Assembly: GCA_014529385.2 (NCBI GenBank)
Contig: CM043971.1
Coordinates: 86,568,840-86,632,839 of the forward strand
Reading direction: 5' to 3'
Source of the DNA: Adiantum capillus-veneris
Lineage: Eukaryota; Streptophyta; Polypodiopsida; Polypodiales; Pteridaceae
Length of the DNA stretch: 64,000 nt
The notes beneath the pieces were generated by a model. That model did no database searches. It had not been told where the DNA came from and saw only the letters and a program-made list of their open reading frames with translations. Position numbers and translations under genes: made by a program. Positions 11,301 through 22,861 of the stretch are shown piece after piece. Each line of letters opens with the position of its first letter. Within the stretch, counting starts at the first letter, position 1.

Positions 11301-13160
11301 TACAATTGGAATAGTGCGACCACGCTCACTAGCATCTATATACATGTTCTTTCCCCTATAGATGAAGTAGATTTTCCTTTCAGGGAACTTCATGTTGGCT
11401 GCCATGCGATCAAACCATGGCGCCCCTAGGATAACATCCTCATGTTGGAGAGGAGAGATGAAGAAGTCTTCTTTATCGACATAGCTTTGGACATGAAGCC
11501 TCAACTTCCCAATCAAGGGAGTAACGGAGGCTTGCTGTCCCTTGAAAGCTGCATCAGCTGTTACTATATCTCCCATCTCAAAAACTTGAATGCCCAACTT
11601 GGTGGCCAGCTCCATTGATATGAAGTTTAGAGAAGATCCAGGGTCAAACAAGATGAAGGCATCATGCTCTCTTACCTTTCCCCAAGAATCGGAAAGTGAT
11701 GATCCTTTGCAATGAGCATCCTCTTTTGGAGCTTCGATGGTGGAAGCTCTAGGAGTCTCATTGCGAGTATTCTTCTTGGGGCAAGAACGATAGCAATGTC
11801 CTTGCTCCCCACACTTGAAACACTTATGGTCCTTGCAAAAAGCTTCAAGCTCTTCAGGAGAGAGTTTGTTTTTACCTTTGTAAACTCCCTTCTCCTTGGA
11901 CCGATTGTTGTTATTGTTGTTGTTGTTGTTGGAAGTAGCTTGGGAATTGTTTTGAGCATTGGTTTTCCCCTTTGCATCATTTTTATCTTTGTTTTCCATG
12001 GGCTTGACATTATGTCTAGCCCCTTGATGGAAATTGATGCGTGAAGCAACCATGGTGTGATGGATTACTTTGGTAATAGTACCAGGACGTTGAGAGTTGA
12101 TGTATTCGGCCATCTCTTTAGGTAATCCCGCGCAGAATTGCTGTCTTTGCTCGACAAAGTATATCTTTTGAAAGACAGTAGCTTTGAGATGTAAATCCCA
12201 AAACTTGTCTACATACTTGTGGATAGACTCATGAGAGAGAAGCTTCAAGCCGCGCCATTCGGTAAGAACTTTATCCATAGTATCGTTTGGAAGGAATTGT
12301 TGCATGATGGAAACTCGTAGAGTTTTCCATGTCTTTGGGGCTTCTCCATTGCCACGAAGGCTAGCCCACCATTGACGAACTGATTTTTGGAAGTGCATAG
12401 CTACATTGCGTAGCTTGGAGGACTCTGTGAAGCCCTCGTCTCCAAAGGCCGCATCAAATTGCTGGATGAAGGCCAACACTTTGTTGGTAGCACCGAAGGT
12501 GCCATCATAGGTGAGAAAAGAGATACTCTTTCCTCCCTCCTTGAACTTCTTTAGCTTTTGTGACCTTCGCCATGCAAGAAATGATTTGAGATGTCCTCCC
12601 CTCTTGTATTCTCTAGGAGAATAGCCATAACTTTCTTCAGAAGAGGAGGAAGGTGAAGAAGAAGGAGAAGAGGGTGATCTCTTCCTAGCCCTTTTCTTCC
12701 TTTGTTTCCTCTCTTGCCTTTCAGAGTGATGAGGAGAAGGACTATGTGTTGATATTTTCCTCTTGGGAGGAGTAGGCGATCATCTAGACCGCCGTCTTAG
12801 TGGAGCCACATCTTCAGAGGAACTTAGACTTTCATTGCTTTCTTTCTCTTTGCATTCCTCGTCTCTAATGGGAGAGAGTCTTCTTTTGGGGGTCTCATCA
12901 AGAGGCCTCCTAAGCTCTCTCTCCTCTTGGAGAGGAAGGGAAATTCCATAAGCACGGAGTTGTTGAGTAACTTCGGCTTGCAAAGCAGGGTTGCCCATAG
13001 CTTGCTGCAACCTAGTGACGAGATAATTCACAAACATGGGAGCATCATCATTAGCACCTTCATGTGCAAAATCAAAGCTATCAATGTTCATTCTACTCTC
13101 TTGATTATTGTCAGCCATGTTAACAAAATTTATGTATGTACTTAGTGTATGCTTTGGCAA
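8376..13160 (-). pseudogene. Chromovirus gag-pol polyprotein
   Basis: One frame runs from the ATG at 13,160 to 8,538, broken only by UGA at 12,780-12,782 and UAA at 9,042-9,044. A single-base shift near 8,560 leads to the end. In order: gag capsid; an Arg/Ser-rich linker (about residues 125-185); CCHC knuckle C-F-K-C-x4-H-x4-C (about 447); a poly-Asn run; protease with L-F-D-P-G-S-S (about 506, Pro where Ser/Thr is usual); RT with F-F-D-D (about 853); RNase H with D-A-C-G-D (about 1,000) and T-D-H-Q-S; integrase zinc finger (second Cys of the last pair is Phe); catalytic S-M-D-F, S-D-R-D and D-G-Q-S-E (about 1,250-1,345). A chromodomain (P-E-A-I-L-R-H-E-Y ... Y-L-I-K-F-K-N-Y-P) lies at 8,500-8,380. 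Few lesions indicate recent insertion. Confidence 0.9.
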
Positions 13161-13532
13161 TTCAAAACCTTAGTTTCCACTCCTCTTAGCCTTTGAAAAT
13201 TGGCTCTTAAGTATCTACACCCACGGCTCAAAGTGGTTAATCATAGAGAGTAAAGGAGTAGGTCTAACATAGCAGAGTTGCCAAGGGCTAGCTCCTTTCG
13301 GACTTCTTATGGCTCAATAATGGTAAAGCCGTAGGCACGTCTAAAAAGACTCCATTATTAAGTCCAAAGCTCTCGAGGGGTGCACCATCCCCCACATAGT
13401 GGGCTCAACCAAACCGATAATAGATCCCAAGTCCACTTACCCTATTATAATTAACAACATCAACCATTTATAGGTTACTTAAGGACCTCTCTTCTTAAGC
13501 AAGAAAAGAGAAACCAAATGCTTTGATACCAA
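13161..13532 (-). promoter_or_regulatory. Chromovirus leader with primer-binding site
   Basis: A short untranslated leader between the 5' LTR and the gag ATG at 13,160. The PBS is TGGTATCAAAGC on the minus strand at 13,531-13,520, an initiator-Met type with one base between it and the LTR. No other feature seen. Confidence 0.75.
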
Positions 13533-15150
13533 TGTAATGGAATTGGCCTATTTAACTTGAGAGTAGCGGAAATTAATGAGAGTACTTTTGAGAAATAACT
13601 TTGTGAGCATAACGGGTGAACATAATTGAAGATAGCAACATTATCATAGCAATTAGTTAACTTGGCATGAAAAATACTTTTGCAAGAGAGAGAATTTAGA
13701 GAACATGACAACAGTTGAGGACCGGATTTATGTGGAGCCGGTCCCCCCATCCAATAGGCATTTGTATTATGATTTCTCCCATAAAGGGAGACTTGTTACA
13801 ATACAATCTTTGTGTTCCTTGTGACCTAGGTGATGCAATGAAGATGGAAAGCTTCATGCATCACAAACATAGCATATCATAAACTTGAAGAAAGCTCTAA
13901 CCATGCCAAGCCTCAGTCCCAAGACCTCAAACACCTTCGAAGGTGGAGAGAGCTTGCAGGGAATGAGGGTAGGGAAGAGGAAGAAGAAACATTTCATAGG
14001 AGAAAGAAGTAGTTTCTCACTTATCATACTCTTGTTGCTAGCATACATAATAGCATAGTAATGAAGAAGAAGGAGATGGCAAGCTTAAGCATTGAAGCAT
14101 GGCTCTTCGTTGGATTTGCACTCCATAGCCAAGAGTGTTGGTGTAGGCTCTCAACCTCTACTTGCTTGGGGAAGGAGAGGGAGCTCTTGCACTTTGCCTA
14201 GCACACAATGAGAGTGATTGTAAGTGTGTGTGGGTGAGTATACCCCCTAAGAAACCCCCTAGATTGCATGGTCGACCCCCCCTTGTAGCTCATGATGAAA
14301 TCTCATTGGACCCCTCCAGGCCTAGCCAATCACAAGCAGGAGCCATTACAAGCAACAAGGGTAGCCTTGGGACAAGTGTCCCCCTTTACCCTTTGAGAGA
14401 GAGGACTTTATAAATGAAAAATCAATTAATTAAATATCCTAAATTATCATCGAACCCTTTGGGTGGCCAACCAATAGGCTTCAGGCACACCATGAGGGCA
14501 ACATGAGGAGGAACTTGACAAGTGTCCTTGCTGCCTCTTCAAGCTGAGGCTTCCCTTGTGTGTGTGTGTGTGTGTTCTCTCTCATCCCCCCCCACTTGTA
14601 GGCTCGCCCCCCTCCTTGTAGGGATCTTTTTGACTTTGGATGAGCAAGACCCTTAGTCATCAAGCATGACAAAGCACTTGAAGTAGGGGGTGTTCCCACA
14701 AGCATCTCAGGCAAGCTTATCAAGGCACCTCAAGCACCTTAGTCATGCAGCAAGTCAAGCACCTCAAGCATGGAGCCAGTCAAGCACCTCAAGCATCTTA
14801 AGCAAGCACCTCAAGCACGACACGCACCTCAAGCAGGACAAGCACCTCAAGCTTGGGCTGGGTTCCCACCTCAAGCTCAGCCCTAGCTTACCTAAGTTCA
14901 AAGGACTTTTACACACATTATTGGAGGTCTTCAATGAAGCTAACCCTAAGGTCTTATGCTCCATTGGGTAGCCTTGGTCTTTGATAGACCATCTCTCATT
15001 TGGGCCCCTTTACCATTGGCCCCGTGTTGAGATAGATCTATAAGCACATATCTATATCTTAACACTTGTTCCCGTTTATTCTCCCACATTAAGTCATCAA
15101 TTTAAAATGAGAGAATCATTTGGGTTGGTTAGATATTAGATTTTACGACA
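13533..15150 (-). repeat. 5' LTR of the chromovirus
   Basis: Sense-strand ends are TGTCGTAA (15,150) and CCATTACA (13,533), with the PBS immediately inside. It is 1,618 bp, about 150 bp longer than the 3' LTR because the middles differ. It has a (CA)n tract in sense (plus-strand TG at about 14,557-14,574) and a TATA-like ATTTATAAAG near 14,410. A cluster of CAAGCACCT-type short repeats occupies about 14,705-14,860. Confidence 0.9.
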
Positions 15151-15155
15151 CAAAT

Positions 15156-15493
15156 TGTTGGAATTAGGGTTGCAAGAAAACACACACATCTTGGAGAAGA
15201 TGAAGGGAGCTCAAGGCACACAACTAAGAGTGTATTACTTAGTGTGAAATGAAAAGATAGATAGCCCTAGAATGAATGGGCATATATACAATGCACAGGG
15301 GGAAAAACCTCCTAAAGTGGGAAAAAATGCCTTGGCGGTCCTAATTGTATTCACACACATAACTACCACATGTATATGGTAACAATTTTGTGTGCATGTG
15401 TGTATATGTGTTTGGTTATTTGTATGCATATCTACCTTATGTATGTCTAGATATGTAGTGTCTGTGTATGTGTGTGTGTTTGTGTGTGTGAGG
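15156..15493 (-). repeat. Copia 5' LTR, inner part
   Basis: On the minus strand this ends ...CTAATTCCAACA at 15,156, followed by the chromovirus target duplication and, after excision of the chromovirus, the copia PBS at 4,907. That is the expected LTR/PBS junction. It is rich in TGTG/ATGT repeats toward 15,490, where another element has inserted. The remaining part is at 22,415-22,677. Confidence 0.6.
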
Positions 15494-18287
15494 TCCCCAC
15501 CCCGTCGTATCAAACGGCGGATCTGATGGTGAACCTGGTGGCCACTAGATCTATAGTGGAAGCAAACAAAGTGGTTCAGGGTTGAGCTAGCGGATGATCT
15601 CTCATCACAAAGTGAGTCGAGCTCGAGCCTACTAGCAATGAGATCTAGCTCTACCTCGCAGGGGAAGCGTACTTCACTTATCTAGCGATCCTAAGACCCA
15701 CCTTCCAAGAGGGGAGAAATATCGAGTGCCTTTGTCCCCATGTTTCATAGGCACGTACACTTGAGACTTCGCCGCTCTAGGGGCAATGAGTATTACTAGT
15801 GTCGATTTAAACACTATGGGGACAGAGAATTCCCGACCAATCGGGACCACCCTTCTCATAGGCATTGGCAACCTGAGCCAAGCCCCCACTTTCCACCCCC
15901 ACACTCACTTCCTTGTGTGTCCTAATTACTACCACAATGATTGTTCAACATAAACATTCCTTGATTAGATTCCGAATCACAATGTTCGTTAAGACATCCC
16001 TTCAATCAGTATTGCAAAGCGGCACCAAGACAGTACTCTAGTAAAAATTCTACTCAAACTTATTCATTAAAATTCCAATGTTCTGGAGGTACACCATCCC
16101 CCCTCCAGTGAGAGTTTACTCCTCCCGTTGTCGCCTAGCCGCCCATACAACTAGGTATGTCCACCGCATAGAAAGCACGACATGGACATTCCTACCGCAT
16201 AGAAAGCAAGACGTGGGTTCCCACCGCATAGAAAGCAAGTCCTGGGTATCCACGGCTTAACCAGGAGTTCTGGATTCAAGAGCCCTTAACCAGGAACTCT
16301 GCCCCCTGTGTTCAGGACTAATTCAGCATTGGAAATAGAATGAACATGCCGAGCATAAATTTTCCCTAGCAGACATTCTTTCCTATTACAAAGAGTATAT
16401 CCATCAATCATTTCTTTCCTACTTAATGAACTCAAATGCCGAGGTTTTCGTCGGATTTCTCCAACATGTTTGGGGATATGTTATTTCCTAGCTAAACGTG
16501 TACAATGTTAAATTAAAAAACTTGAATAAAATTGTGACCTACCTCTTCCATTTCTTCGTCAATGGCTCGTGAGATGGCCAGTGCTTGTTCATCCATGGGA
16601 GCTTTTCCTTTTCCATTCACATTGCTAGTTCCTACCTCGCGGTCGTGGGCACCACCAAAGCGAGTTCTCTTAACCGGGGCCATTTTATACTCACTACTTT
16701 AAATGATAAACTTAGAGAAAAGAACTAATGTCCAAGAGCATCATAACAATCCAAATTATAGATTATAATCGTTGAACAATCCCCCTTATACAAGAGTGTT
16801 AGATTTTCCCTTCGAGACATAGTAATTTTATGGATAATACTTTACTTGTCCTATGGGAACCGGCTCTAAAGTTAATCACTTGGCTTAGATGATTAAGAAT
16901 TTAATAATTTTACTAATCAAATTACAAGAGAGATGAATTAAGCAAGCTCAATCACTTTCCTAGTGCAATTAGAAAGATGCAGAATTACCGCATGCATAGG
17001 TGAGAGGAAATTCTCTTCTTAGTGGCTTAATGATGGATTAATTTTGCCTTAATCACATCCTAATGTGTGAGAAAATTGAATCTAACTTAGTTACGACAAT
17101 ATTGAGTGGTAAAAGAAAGAATTTCATCAAATCTACATCATTACCGGGCGGCTGACAAATAATTACTATGCTGCCTAGAGAGAGAAATCTCCTTTAATCT
17201 AGTATTAATCATTGATTAAGAATGATAAATGGCTTCATAATTAGCTATTTGGATGATGATTATGTAACGGAGTATAGCTATGGAGATTTAGAGAGAAGCT
17301 ATTGGGAATCATAGCTAGGATTAAACGAGGAATTAAGAGAATTATGAAGAGAATTACAGAAGAGCATAAATTAAATCATGATTACCGTGATTAGGGGCTA
17401 AAAATCCTCTCGCTTTTCTGATCCAAATGAGTTCTCAAGACGAGAATTCGGCAGCACTTCACTCCTTTGCTTCTCCTTCAAAAACTGTGTGTGCCGGCAG
17501 CACCTCCCCAAGGTGTGTGTGTAGGTGTGTGTGTGTGTGTGTACTAGGTGTGTGTGTGAGCATGTGCGTCTTTGTGTGTGTGATCATACCTTTAAATAGA
17601 CTCCTCAAGGCTGCAAATTGAACCTAGTTGCTATAAGCATCTGAGTCAGCACTCACTCCATGGATTGGCAAGTCTAGTTACCTTTCCACCAAGTGTCCAG
17701 TTAGTTAGTCTAACTGGTTCTCACACCCACTCTCTAGCTTGGAAACTCTCCTTCAACTCCCACAAGGCAAGAGGGCGCCCCCTAGCTGCTAAACCTGGCT
17801 CAAAGTGGCCTGGAACCTGCTCCCAGAGAGCCTCGAGCCCCGGTGCCTCCCCGCACAACTTTAGGAAAAATTGGTTTTAGGCTAAAACGGCCCATACGAG
17901 TCGGAATTTAATGCCGTAAATTGCTATAATAAGCACTAACTAAGGCGTACTGGTCTGAGTACCTACCATGTTTAGCAGTCCGCAGGGTTCGAAAATACAT
18001 TTTTTCAAATTCGGGGTACGGGTGCAGTTTTTCAAGACGGTGAAAATTCGGGGTACGGGTGCAGTTTTTCAAGACGGTGAAAATTGGACGGGTCGGGTGA
18101 CCAAAAACTTACTATTTTTGGATTTTTTTCACAAAAATTATTTTAATTCACTTTTGAAAGCTTTATAACATTCTAAATATCATGGCACTGACAGAATTTG
18201 AAAAACTGCTCAAAATAGTAACTTCTTCCATTATGATCTTTTCATGGTACAATGGTGCTCTTTTAGCTCGGGGTCGGAGACCTTACA
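15494..18287 (-). repeat. 3' LTR of the gag-only gypsy element
   Basis: About 2.79 kb and highly similar to 19,681-22,414. It contains three copies of ACCGCATAGAAAGCA at 16,163, 16,194 and 16,223 (31- and 29-bp steps), a TTAACCAGGA-TTCTG pair near 16,257-16,310 and GT tracts at about 17,514-17,580. A roughly 38-bp tandem duplication around 18,013-18,088 is absent from the other LTR. Small ORFs seen in both LTRs are not supported as genes. Confidence 0.85.
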
Positions 18288-19680
18288 TCCTCCCCAACAT
18301 GAAGAATTTGAGATGTCCTCATCTCAAGAATACATTTGGGTAAATTTTATGCTAACTACTTAGGTACATATATCATTTGTCTAAAGTAAAGATATCCTTT
18401 GATAATAGAATAGTCTTTAGATTTATGCGTCTTATTCTACTGAACTTTGATGAGATCCTTGGTGCTTGAATTATTGCTCACTAGGATTAGCAGTTGCAGC
18501 ATACAGAGTTTTTCTCTCATCAGCTTCGTCACTCACCACAGTTGGTTGTCTCACTGTGGCATTAGTGAAAGCTCCGTTTCCTTGTCATATGTTTCCTCTT
18601 CCTCGGCCTCCACTTATGTTTGGTTGACCTCGCCTTTTGACGTTCAGAGGTACATTATTAGCACCGGATGTTTGGGAAATCCTTTTTGGACATCGTCTTT
18701 TGTAATGTCCATACTCTTGGCACTCAAAGCATCTTATATTGGGAAACTCGGTAGCTGCCGTAGTAGCTACTACCGGAAGATGGTCGTATGCAGGGTTGAT
18801 TGGTATGTTACTCCAGTTGTCTGTCTTGGCCCTCTTTGACAAATAGTATTGACTATCTTGGGTAGCCCTCTGAATCTCTTTAGCTAACGTCTTGGCCCTT
18901 AACAAGGCATCATGTAGTGTTGTTGGCCTGAGAGCTTCCAACCGTGTATTCAATGGGTCGATTAGCCCTTGGCAGAACCTCGCCACCTGTTGTTCCAAGG
19001 TCATCTTAGGAGCATATCTCCGAAGAGTGACAAAATTTGCATAATAATCTTCCACAGATAAAGTCAGATGTTGAAGTAAAAACAACTCATTCATCTTCAA
19101 AGTTTTATAGGGCAGGTGGTAAATAACATCCCATTATTGCAGCTTTGATGTCTTCCCAGGATTGGGAAGATCCCTTAATATCCAAGTCCCTGCAATGTTG
19201 CTTCTACCATATCTTGGCATCGCCAGACAAGCAGAACATCGCAAGCATGGTCTGATTCACGGGTTGGGTTCCCACAACTTTGAAGTAATCGTCCATTGCT
19301 TCCATACACACTTCCGCATCTCTGATCTCCACATTTTCCCCCTCGCCCTTAAAGGTTGGAGGCTGAGCTTGTTTAAGGAGGAGCTTCTTCTCTTGCGCTT
19401 CCAAGTAGAGAGTAGCAGGCGGTGCCTATCCAATGGTATAAAATTCATTACTATAGCACTCTCTTCTCAAATGAACCTAGGCTTTTCCATACTCAAGAAG
19501 AAATATAAGTTTTGGGCTTAACCAACCTACTTAATTTGTACATCTATCACAAAGGATTTAACCATTCCACCATTAGTTTAAATTCCACTGAATACATCCA
19601 AAATTTTCCGATAAATAATGGTAAAAACTTTACTCGAGAGCTTTGATCCATACTTATAACTTTATGTGCACCTAGGCTTT
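18288..19680 (-). pseudogene. Degenerate gypsy gag with zinc knuckle
   Basis: The minus strand from 19,404 encodes a gag start (EAQEKKLLLKQAQPPTFKGEG) and a capsid segment. After a frame change, 19,100-18,585 gives a further 171 codons with the capsid C-terminus and an intact CCHC knuckle C-F-E-C-x4-H-x4-C, then a Gly/Arg-rich tail (G-G-R-G-R-G-N). No protease, RT or integrase follows before the PPT at 18,297. Gag would package the RNA, but the frame is broken and pol functions would have to come from another element. Confidence 0.8.
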
Positions 19681-22414
19681 TCCCCACCCCGCCGTATCAA
19701 ACGGCGGATCTAATGGGGTGAACTTGGTGGCCACTAGATCTATAGCGAAAGCAAACAAAGTGGTTCAGGGTTCAACTAGCGGACGATATCTCATCACAAA
19801 GTGAGTCGAGCTCGAGCCTACTAGCAATGAGATCTAGCTCCACCTCGTAGGGGAAGCGTACTTGACCTATCTAGCGATACTAAGACCCACCTTACAAGAG
19901 GGGAGAAATCCCGAGTTCCTTTTTTCCCATGTTTCAGAGGCACGTACACTTGAGACTTCGCCGCTCTAGGGCAATGAGTATTACTAGTGTCGATTTAAAC
20001 ACTATGGCGACAGAGAATTCCCGACCAATTGGGACCACCCTTCTCATAGGCATTGGCGACCTGAGCCAAGCCCCCACTTTCCACCCCCACACTCACACTT
20101 CCTTGTGTGTCCTAATTACTACCACAATGATTGTTCAACATAAACATTCCTTGATTAGATTCCGAATCACAATGTTCGTTAAGACATCCCTTCAATCAGT
20201 ATTGCAAAGCGGCACCAAGACAATACTCTAGTAAAAATTCTACTCAAACTTATTCATTAAAATTCCAATGTTCTGGAGGTACACCATCCCCCCTCCAGTG
20301 AGAGTTTACTCCTCCCGTTGTCGCCTAGCCGCCCATACAACTAGGTATGTCCACCGCATAGAAAGCACGACATGGACATTCCTACCGCATAGAAAGCAAG
20401 ACGTGGGTTCCCACCGCATAGAAAGCAAGTCCTGGGTATCCACGGCTTAACCAGGAGTTCTGGATTCAAGAGCCCTTAACCAGGAACTCTGCCCCCTCTG
20501 ATCAGGAGGGGGTTCAGGACTAATTGAACATTGGAAATAGAATGAACATGCCGAGCATAAATTTTTCCTAGCAGACATTCTCTCCTATTGCAAACAGTAT
20601 ATCCATCAATCATTTCTTTCCTACTTAATGAACTCAAATGCCGAGGTTTCCATCGGATTTCTCCAACATGTTTGGGGATATGCTCTTTCCTAGCTAAACG
20701 TGTGCAATGTTAAAATAAACAACTTGAATAAAATTGACCTACCTCTTCTATTTCTTCGTCAATGGATCGTGAGATGGCCGATGCTTGTTCATCCATGGGA
20801 GCTTTTCCTTTTCCATTCACATTGCTCGTTCCCGCCTCACGGTCGTGGGCACCACCGAAGCGAGTTCTCTTAACCGCGGCCATTTTATACTCACTACTTT
20901 AAATGATAAACTTGGAGAAAAGAACTAATGTCCGAGAGCATCATAACAATCCAAATTATAGATTATAATCGTTGAACAATCCCCCTTATACAAGAGTGTT
21001 AGATTTTCCCTTCGAGACATAGTAATTTTATGGATAATACTTTACTTGTCCTATGGGAACCGGCTCTAAAGTTAATCACTTGGCTTAGATGATTAAGAAT
21101 TTAAGAATTTTACTAATCAAATTACAAGAGAGATGAATTAAGCAAGCTCAATCACTTTCCTAGTGCAATTAGAAAGATGCAGAATTACCGTATGCATAAG
21201 TGAGAGGAAATTCTCTTCTTAGTGGCTTAATGATGGATTAATTTTGCCTTAATCACATCCTAATGTGTGAGAAAATTGAATCTAACTTAGTTACGACAAT
21301 ATTGAGTGGTAAAAGAAAGAATTTCATCAAATCTACATCATTACCGACGGGCTGACAAATAATTACTATGTTGCCTAGAGAGAGAAATCTCCTTTAATCT
21401 AGTATTAATCATTGATTAAGAATGATGAATGGTTGCATAATTAGCTACTTGGATGATGATTATGTAACGGAGTATAGCTATGGAGATTTAGAGAGAAACT
21501 ATTGGGAATCATAGCTAGGATTAAACGAGGAATTAAGAGAATGATGAAGAGAATTACAGAAGAGCATAAATTAAATCATGATTACCGTGATTAGGGGCTG
21601 AAAATCCTCTCGATTTTTTGATCCAAATGAGTTCTCAAGACGAGAATTCGGCAGCACTTCACTCCTTTGCTTCTCCCTCAAGAACTGTGTGTGTCGGCAG
21701 CACCTCCTTAAGGTGTGTGTGTGTGTACTAGGTGTGTGTGTGAGCATGTGTGTGTGTGTGTGTATGTGAGCACACCTGTAAATAGGCTCCTCAAGGCTGA
21801 AAATCGAACCTAGCTGCTACAAGCATCTGAGTGAGTACTCACTCCATGCATTGGAAAGTCTAGTTACCTTTCCACCAAGTGTCCAGTTAGCTAGTCTAAC
21901 TGGCTCTCACACCCACTCTCTAGCTTGGAAACTCTCCTACAACTCCCACAAGGGAAGAGGGCGCCCCGTAGCTGCTAAAGCTGCTCCCACACAGCCTCGA
22001 GCCCTGGTGCCTCCCCGCACAACTTTAGAAAAAATTGGTTTTAGGCTAAAACAGCCCATACGAGTCGGAATTTAATGCCGTAAATTGCTATACTAAGCTC
22101 TAACTAAGGCATACTGGTCCGAGTACCTACCATTTTTAGTAGCCCCCAGGGTCCAAAAATTCATTTTTTCAAATTTGAGGTACTTGTGCAGTTTTTCAAG
22201 ACGGTCAAAAGTGGACGGGTCGGGTGACTATAAACTTACTATTTTTGGAAATTTTTTACAAAAATTATTTTAATTCACTTTTGAAAGCTTTATAACATTC
22301 TAAACATCATGGCACTGACAGAATCGGGAAAACTGCTCAAAATAGTAGCTTTTTCCATTATGATCTTTTCATGGTACAATGGTGCTCTTTTAGCTCGGGG
22401 TTGGAGACCTTACA
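19681..22414 (-). repeat. 5' LTR of the gag-only gypsy element
   Basis: About 2.73 kb, the partner of 15,494-18,287. The triple ACCGCATAGAAAGCA motif is kept at 20,353, 20,384 and 20,413. It has GT tracts at about 21,714-21,765 and sense start TGTAAGG at 22,414. PBS-like TGGATCAAAGC lies just inside at 19,650. Confidence 0.85.
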
Positions 22415-22677
22415 ATGTGTGTGTGTGTGTGTGTGCGTGTGTCTTTTTTATGCACAAGTGCACACCAAAGAGAGAGAGGGACGGAAGAAAATAGAGAGAG
22501 AGAGAGAGAGAGAGAGGCAAAGCTTACTTGTGGCAAAAAAATGGAAAAGTGAATCCCCTTCTTATTGCCAATACCTCAAACCGAGCTTGTGACTTGATCA
22601 TTTTTTCATTTTTCCCTCGTGGGAAATCAATATCACAATCGGTATTTCTATCAATATCATAATCGATATTTTTGACA
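22415..22677 (-). repeat. Copia 5' LTR, outer part (tentative)
   Basis: This continues the copia LTR after the inserted gypsy element: a (GT)n tract at 22,415-22,440, an (AG)n tract at 22,493-22,516, then AT-rich sequence ending at a TGTCAAAAAT start on the minus strand (22,677). Joined with 15,156-15,493 it gives an LTR of about 0.6 kb, normal for copia. The outer end is a guess from the TG start; no duplicate of the LTR is in the window to test it. Confidence 0.4.
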
Positions 22678-22861
22678 CAAAGATAACACCGCAAGGAAGT
22701 CCAAAAAGCACTGCATCTTTTACATTGATATGGTGAAGAGTCGCTAGCTAATAGTGACTTGACAAGACCGACTCTGCCAATTATATACGGTGGGTTTTTT
22801 GTTCTACCTTCAAGCTCCCTTTGATACCTATACCTATGTTTTCATCTACTAGGATTCCAAC
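22678..22861. other. Short unassigned sequence between two element groups
   Basis: No coding frame and no match to other parts of the window seen. It may be the original insertion locus of the copia element. Confidence 0.4.

Larger units (their letters stand above)
4908..15150 (-). mobile_element. Chromovirus (Ty3/gypsy with chromodomain), nearly complete, nested in copia
   Basis: A minus-strand element with 5' LTR 13,533-15,150, PBS 13,520-13,531, gag-pol 13,160 to 8,376, 3' untranslated region and 3' LTR 4,908-6,373. Both LTRs read TGTC... to ...CCATTACA in the sense direction. Five-base flanks are ATTTG (right) and ATTGG (left), a duplication with one mismatch. Removing the element rejoins a copia LTR end (...TTCCAACA) to its PBS (ATTGGTATCAGAGC), which proves nesting. 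An inverted solo LTR of the same family (6,787-8,375) interrupts the 3' end. The chromodomain at the integrase C-terminus places it among chromoviruses; I do not assign a sub-clade. Confidence 0.9.
15494..22414 (-). mobile_element. Large non-autonomous Ty3/gypsy element (giant LTRs, gag only)
   Basis: Two direct repeats of about 2.75 kb (15,494-18,287 and 19,681-22,414) flank only about 1.4 kb of internal DNA holding a broken gypsy gag and no pol. Sense LTRs start TGTAAGGTCTCC, preceded inside the element by the PPT TTGGGGAGGA (18,288-18,297). The PBS is TGGATCAAAGC, 19,650-19,640, a one-base-deleted initiator-Met type. Both outer flanks are GT microsatellite, so the element inserted into a GT tract. 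The outer 3' LTR end is not clear: the right LTR continues some 30 bp past 19,681 to the PBS while the left copy stops at 15,494. Confidence 0.8.

Noticed and set aside
16078-16260. Identical 60-codon ORF at 16,078 and 20,268
   Set aside because: It lies in both LTRs of one element and covers the short internal repeats. Identity comes from the LTR pair, with no domain or codon signal.
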